From Spirochaetaceae bacterium (GTDB lineage: Bacteria; Spirochaetota; Spirochaetia; Treponematales; Breznakiellaceae): a stretch of 6,880 nt of DNA. The notes beneath the pieces were generated by a model that saw only the letters and a program-made list of their open reading frames with translations, ran no database searches and was not told the DNA's origin. Positions within the stretch are counted from its first letter, which is position 1. Each line of letters starts with the position of its first letter. Below are positions 4,195 through 6,880 of this stretch, piece after piece. The position numbers were made by a program, and so were the translations under genes. Where the stretch lies: contig JAIRNN010000125.1 of the NCBI GenBank assembly GCA_031257995.1, forward strand, positions 1 through 6,880, read 5' to 3'.

Positions 4195-4223
4195 TTGTAA
4201 AAAATGCCGTTAAGGGTTATAAT
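4195..4223 (+). promoter_or_regulatory. Promoter of the 723-residue membrane protein gene
   Basis: TTGTAA (4195-4200), exactly 17 bp, then a perfect TATAAT (4218-4223). A start site about 7 nt later would be at 4230-4231, two or three bases before the ATG at 4233. A second, weaker candidate is TTGACG (4174-4179) with TGTAAA (4196-4201). Confidence 0.6.
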
Positions 4224-4232
4224 GAAGATCGC

Positions 4233-6404
4233 ATGACAGAACCAAGAAAGGCGGCATTGAGCCTTCTCATCACTATTTTCCTCTTCGCGGTGTTCACGGT
4301 CGCGAGTTTTGCGGGGCTTTTCGATCTCATAGAGACCCGGTTCTATAACCCCAGCGTTACCGCCGTTCTGTCCCGCGAGCTAGATCATGAGGCGGGTTCC
4401 ATTGAAGTGTTTTTCACAAGCATTGAACGCTGGTTCAACGACAGTCTCGCCGATCCCGCCGTGAAACGCAGTTTTCTGGTCAACCAGACAGCCGCCGATA
4501 TATATGAGCGTTCAGAAGTTTTCGCGCGGCTCCACGAAAAACTGGATGGTCTGCAATGGGTTCGTTTCATTGACGCGGGCGGCAACCGCATTCACTATTC
4601 CACATGGCAGGGCGACCTGATCCGTGAAGATTCCGCGACAGCCGTTTACCGTATGTACACCGATGCCGCGTTTTATATGCCGCTGGAAAATCTTCTTCCT
4701 CTGCCAAACGAGGCTTCCCGCATCATATTTGATCCGTCCGGCGGCCACATCGTGTTTTCGTTGCCGTTTTACGATGCGCTTGACGCATACCGGGGGCTTG
4801 CGGTGTTTTCGCTTTCAACTTCCGCCATTCAAAACAGGCTGATTGCCGAAAGGACGGGCGGGCAGGGTAAAATGTGGCTCGTCACCGAACCGCTTGGACT
4901 TTTGCGTAATGTTCCTGAAGACAATATGACCGGGGTACTCGAAGCCGTGGCGGAAAACTGGAAACAAAGCGGTGTTGCCAAGCAAGTCTCCGTGTCGGCC
5001 CTCGAATCGGGCGGCAACCGCACCCGTCTTGTTCTTCTCACGGCAAAAACTCTGCAAGGGATTTTCATCGGCAATCTGGTAAACGAAAACATTTTTGTTT
5101 TTCCGCTCGGTCTGAAAATGTTGCTGCTTGTCCTGTTTTTCATCAGCGTGTTTCTCGTTTTGTTCCTTATTACCAATATTCGGCAGGATCCGGTGGTCAT
5201 TGTCCAAAACAGGCTCAAAAATCTTCAAATCAATCTTATTAAGGAATATTACGACCAAAAAACAGACATTGAACTAGGTCACTGGGGCATGGATCTCATG
5301 CAACGGCGCGAAGAAATCCGGAATGAGCTTAAGTCCGGTCTAAAAACAAAGATCGGCAAAAAACTGGACAAGGAGATCGACACCTATATCGACAAGTCTT
5401 GGAATGACTTGCTTGCGGTGATCGGCGGCAGACTTGAACGGACGGTCAACGAAGAAGAAATCCATTTTTCGCTTAATCGCCTGACCAATATGCTTTCTTC
5501 GCTTGTTGAAGATGGCACGTTCACCCAAAATGGTAAAGTGCCGCCGTCTTCAAGCGAAGCCGATCGGGAAACAGACAACACCGGAACGGCCACAGGCGCG
5601 GATGCGAAAGAGATAGCGGATGCGAACGGAGAAGATATAACGTCCGTTGAAGAAATCCCGGCTTCTGTGGAGGGATCAGAAGAATTTCTCGCGGCGGAAA
5701 ACATGGATAATACCGTTCCCGATAAAGTTGAAGAAACAATGCCTCTTGCGGTGGATGTTGAGCCGCTTCCGGCGGCGGAAGAACACGTTGAGGACAAAGA
5801 TGCGCCGGAGGTGTCCGCTGGAACTGATGGAGAAACGGCGGATCTTGTTGAGGAGATCAGGGAGATTGAGGAGCTTGAGGGAATTGAGGAGATCGAGACA
5901 CTTGAAGAACTGGACGATGCGGAAGTGCCCTCCCCGATACTGTCAAGCCGTGCTGACAGTATCGCCAGAGATATTGAGTGGAGCGAAACGGCTGATGAAG
6001 CCGAAGAACCGCTGGCACTTGAACTTGAAGTATCTTCACCGTTTTCCACACCGTCGAGTACTCCAAAACAAATTTTTACTGAAAAGAATGTGTTTGACGA
6101 CGATACCGTTTCGCTTGAATATGCCGGTTCTTCCGGCGTTGCTCCGCTTCTCTACAAGCCGTTTACACAGACTTCCAACCCTGCTGCGAGTAACGAAAGC
6201 CGTGGGCTGGCCCGGAAAGCAAGCCTCATCAACATAACCGACAAGACACCGGTTGACTATGTGGATCTGATCCGTGAACAAGACGGTATTGCCTATATAC
6301 GGGAAACCGCGCTCCATCCTACCGCCGACGAAGAAAAATTTCTCGATCCGCGCATGAAAGGTCTTGTGGACTCGGTATTAAAACACGCTGAAAAAGAATT
6401 CTGA
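4233..6404 (+). CDS. Two-TM membrane protein with Cache-like sensor domain and acidic cytoplasmic tail
   Basis: 723 residues; not matched to a named gene. TM1 is at about 7-30. The external region, about 31-290, contains WVRFIDAGGNRIHYSTW (109-125) and GGHIVFSLPFYDALDAYRGLAVF (170-192), which look like Cache/PAS-type sensor strands. TM2 is at about 292-314. A charged helical region follows (about 318-425; NRLKNLQINLIKEYYD, RREEIRNELKSGLKTK). Then comes a long acidic, Ser/Thr/Pro-containing linker (about 437-605) with four hexads LVEEIR-EIEELE-GIEEIE-TLEELD (538-561). The final tail of about 110 residues ends DPRMKGLVDSVLKHAEKEF and looks folded. No HAMP, kinase, cyclase or methyl-accepting domain is seen, so output is unknown; it may act as a scaffold or envelope protein. 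The ATG at 4233 is the only in-frame start and has at best a weak GAAG ahead of it. Long composition-consistent reading supports a real gene. Confidence 0.9.
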   Translation: MTEPRKAALSLLITIFLFAVFTVASFAGLFDLIETRFYNPSVTAVLSRELDHEAGSIEVFFTSIERWFNDSLADPAVKRSFLVNQTAADIYERSEVFARLHEKLDGLQWVRFIDAGGNRIHYSTWQGDLIREDSATAVYRMYTDAAFYMPLENLLPLPNEASRIIFDPSGGHIVFSLPFYDALDAYRGLAVFSLSTSAIQNRLIAERTGGQGKMWLVTEPLGLLRNVPEDNMTGVLEAVAENWKQSGVAKQVSVSALESGGNRTRLVLLTAKTLQGIFIGNLVNENIFVFPLGLKMLLLVLFFISVFLVLFLITNIRQDPVVIVQNRLKNLQINLIKEYYDQKTDIELGHWGMDLMQRREEIRNELKSGLKTKIGKKLDKEIDTYIDKSWNDLLAVIGGRLERTVNEEEIHFSLNRLTNMLSSLVEDGTFTQNGKVPPSSSEADRETDNTGTATGADAKEIADANGEDITSVEEIPASVEGSEEFLAAENMDNTVPDKVEETMPLAVDVEPLPAAEEHVEDKDAPEVSAGTDGETADLVEEIREIEELEGIEEIETLEELDDAEVPSPILSSRADSIARDIEWSETADEAEEPLALELEVSSPFSTPSSTPKQIFTEKNVFDDDTVSLEYAGSSGVAPLLYKPFTQTSNPAASNESRGLARKASLINITDKTPVDYVDLIREQDGIAYIRETALHPTADEEKFLDPRMKGLVDSVLKHAEKEF
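5844..5915 (+). repeat. In-frame 18-bp tandem repeats coding acidic hexads
   Basis: Four 18-bp units encode LVEEIR, EIEELE, GIEEIE and TLEELD. The middle two share ATTGAGGAG at the DNA level, consistent with slippage-driven expansion. The pattern x-(I/L/V)-E-E-(I/L)-(E/D/R) gives a highly charged helix. Confidence 0.75.
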
Positions 6405-6560
6405 TCGGGAGGAAGCGCAACAGGCTTCTCGGCTATTTCATGGTCGTGAACTAAACCTAGTACCGTATGCATTTCTAAGGGCTTTGGAAACCATGAGCCG
6501 TGAACATTATTCAGGGCTCATTTGTGCCATTTACTATAGTAAATAGTACTGTGAGTACAT
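6405..6560. other. Spacer with orphan ribosome-binding site and palindromes
   Basis: GGGAGGAAG (6407-6415) is a strong ribosome-binding site just after the stop, but no open frame follows it; the first ATG (6439) gives four codons. Inverted repeats ATGAGCC/GGCTCAT (6493-6499 with 6515-6521) could be a weak terminator. A 14-bp palindrome TTTACTATAGTAAA lies at 6530-6543, and GTACT/AGTAC at 6546-6558, next to the edge of the RAYT-like repeat unit. Confidence 0.4.
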
Positions 6561-6653
6561 AATTGCGGTATTGGGCAGACTGCTCCTTAAAGCCGTCTTT
6601 GGCCGAAACCTTTGAGGCTGTCTGTTCCACCTTTTGGGCCGTGATCCGGGCCC
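6561..6653. repeat. Downstream flank of the RAYT-like repeat unit, second copy
   Basis: Related to 2460-2550: both contain TTGGGCAGA, TTTGAGGC, GTCTGT, TTTTGG and further short matches in the same order. The similarity then continues into both coding sequences. This fixes the outer boundary of the shared unit at about 6561 here and about 2460 in the other copy. Confidence 0.65.
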
Positions 6654-6880
6654 TTATCCGGATGGGGGCGCGGGTTTGGGCGTGATTTCGAACGAAAGAC
6701 GGTTCCCCTTTGCCTTCCCATTCGTCCGGGGGCTGCCCCAAGACAACTGGTACGTCATAACCTCCTCTACCAGCGTTTCTGTCGCCCACGCTTCCACCTC
6801 CTCCCAGTCCACTTCTTTCGCCCATTCTGGCGGCTCCCCCGCCAAGATCTCCGACCAGTAACGTTCCCCCCAGACATGCC
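6654..6880 (-). CDS. RAYT-like protein, C-terminal part (cut by the window edge)
   Basis: The minus-strand frame is open from the right edge to the stop at 6654-6656, about 74 codons. It opens with HVWGERYWSEILAGEPPEW, nearly identical to HVWGERYESEILDGEPPED of the complete copy. It continues through a tryptophan- and glutamate-rich stretch (DWEEVEAWATETLVEEVM) to TYQLSWGSPR and KPAPPSG, matching YTLSWDSLR and KPASPPG. The catalytic region lies outside the window, so whether this copy keeps HUH and tyrosine residues is not visible. Same orientation as the first copy. Confidence 0.7.
   Translation of the reverse strand, partial: HVWGERYWSEILAGEPPEWAKEVDWEEVEAWATETLVEEVMTYQLSWGSPRTNGKAKGNRLSFEITPKPAPPSG

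Noticed and set aside
5384..6049. Long serine-rich minus-strand frame
   Set aside because: It is the antisense of the acidic Glu/Asp-coding linker of the membrane protein gene; no ribosome-binding site or independent features.

Overview
The window looks like an accessory, repeat-rich stretch of a spirochaete chromosome, most likely a Treponema of the termite-gut type. This is an inference from roughly even GC content, the style of the large membrane protein, and the mixture of IS200/IS605, IS1 and RAYT-like debris. No sequence search was run.

Left edge (1-511): the 3' end of an IS200/IS605-family transposase gene, followed by the hairpins of its right end. It abuts a broken IS1-family insA reading the other way, whose left terminal repeat lies near 511. 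Next (566-790) come half of a palindromic repeat, the first dozen codons of a destroyed RAYT-like gene, and a sigma70-type promoter for tRNA-Asp(GUC) at 794-867. The 488 bp between tRNA-Asp and tRNA-Pro(CGG) (868-1355) hold no credible gene. They hold a second, imperfect copy of the tRNA-Asp 3' end, a compact three-way-junction inverted-repeat structure between the two copies, and a further run of hairpins.

Centre (1356-2393): tRNA-Pro(CGG) is followed after only 11 nt by moxR, a complete AAA+ ATPase of 317 residues. Its usual partners (DUF58 and VWA-domain proteins) are absent on the right. Instead a RAYT-like gene (2551-3057, minus strand) converges on moxR. This protein seems to lack both the HUH histidines and the catalytic tyrosine of the family. 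Its upstream DNA carries a long inverted repeat enclosing ATCTGTG-type units spaced about 10 bp apart. From 3302 to 4232 there is no convincing gene, but there is an orphan promoter, a diverged 70-bp direct repeat and a MITE-like palindrome.

Right (4233-6404): one intact 723-residue, two-TM, spirochaete-style membrane protein with a Cache-like external domain and a long acidic cytoplasmic linker. A TATAAT box only 9 nt from its ATG suggests a leaderless message. After it, an orphan ribosome-binding site and then the 3' part of another RAYT-like gene (minus strand) run off the window.

The genes do not form one operon. The unifying theme is a RAYT-like repeat family present at least three times in under 7 kb (two with coding sequence, one as a 5' stub), with palindromes that break it. 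The two cellular protein genes, moxR and the sensor-like membrane protein, sit as islands among these repeats.
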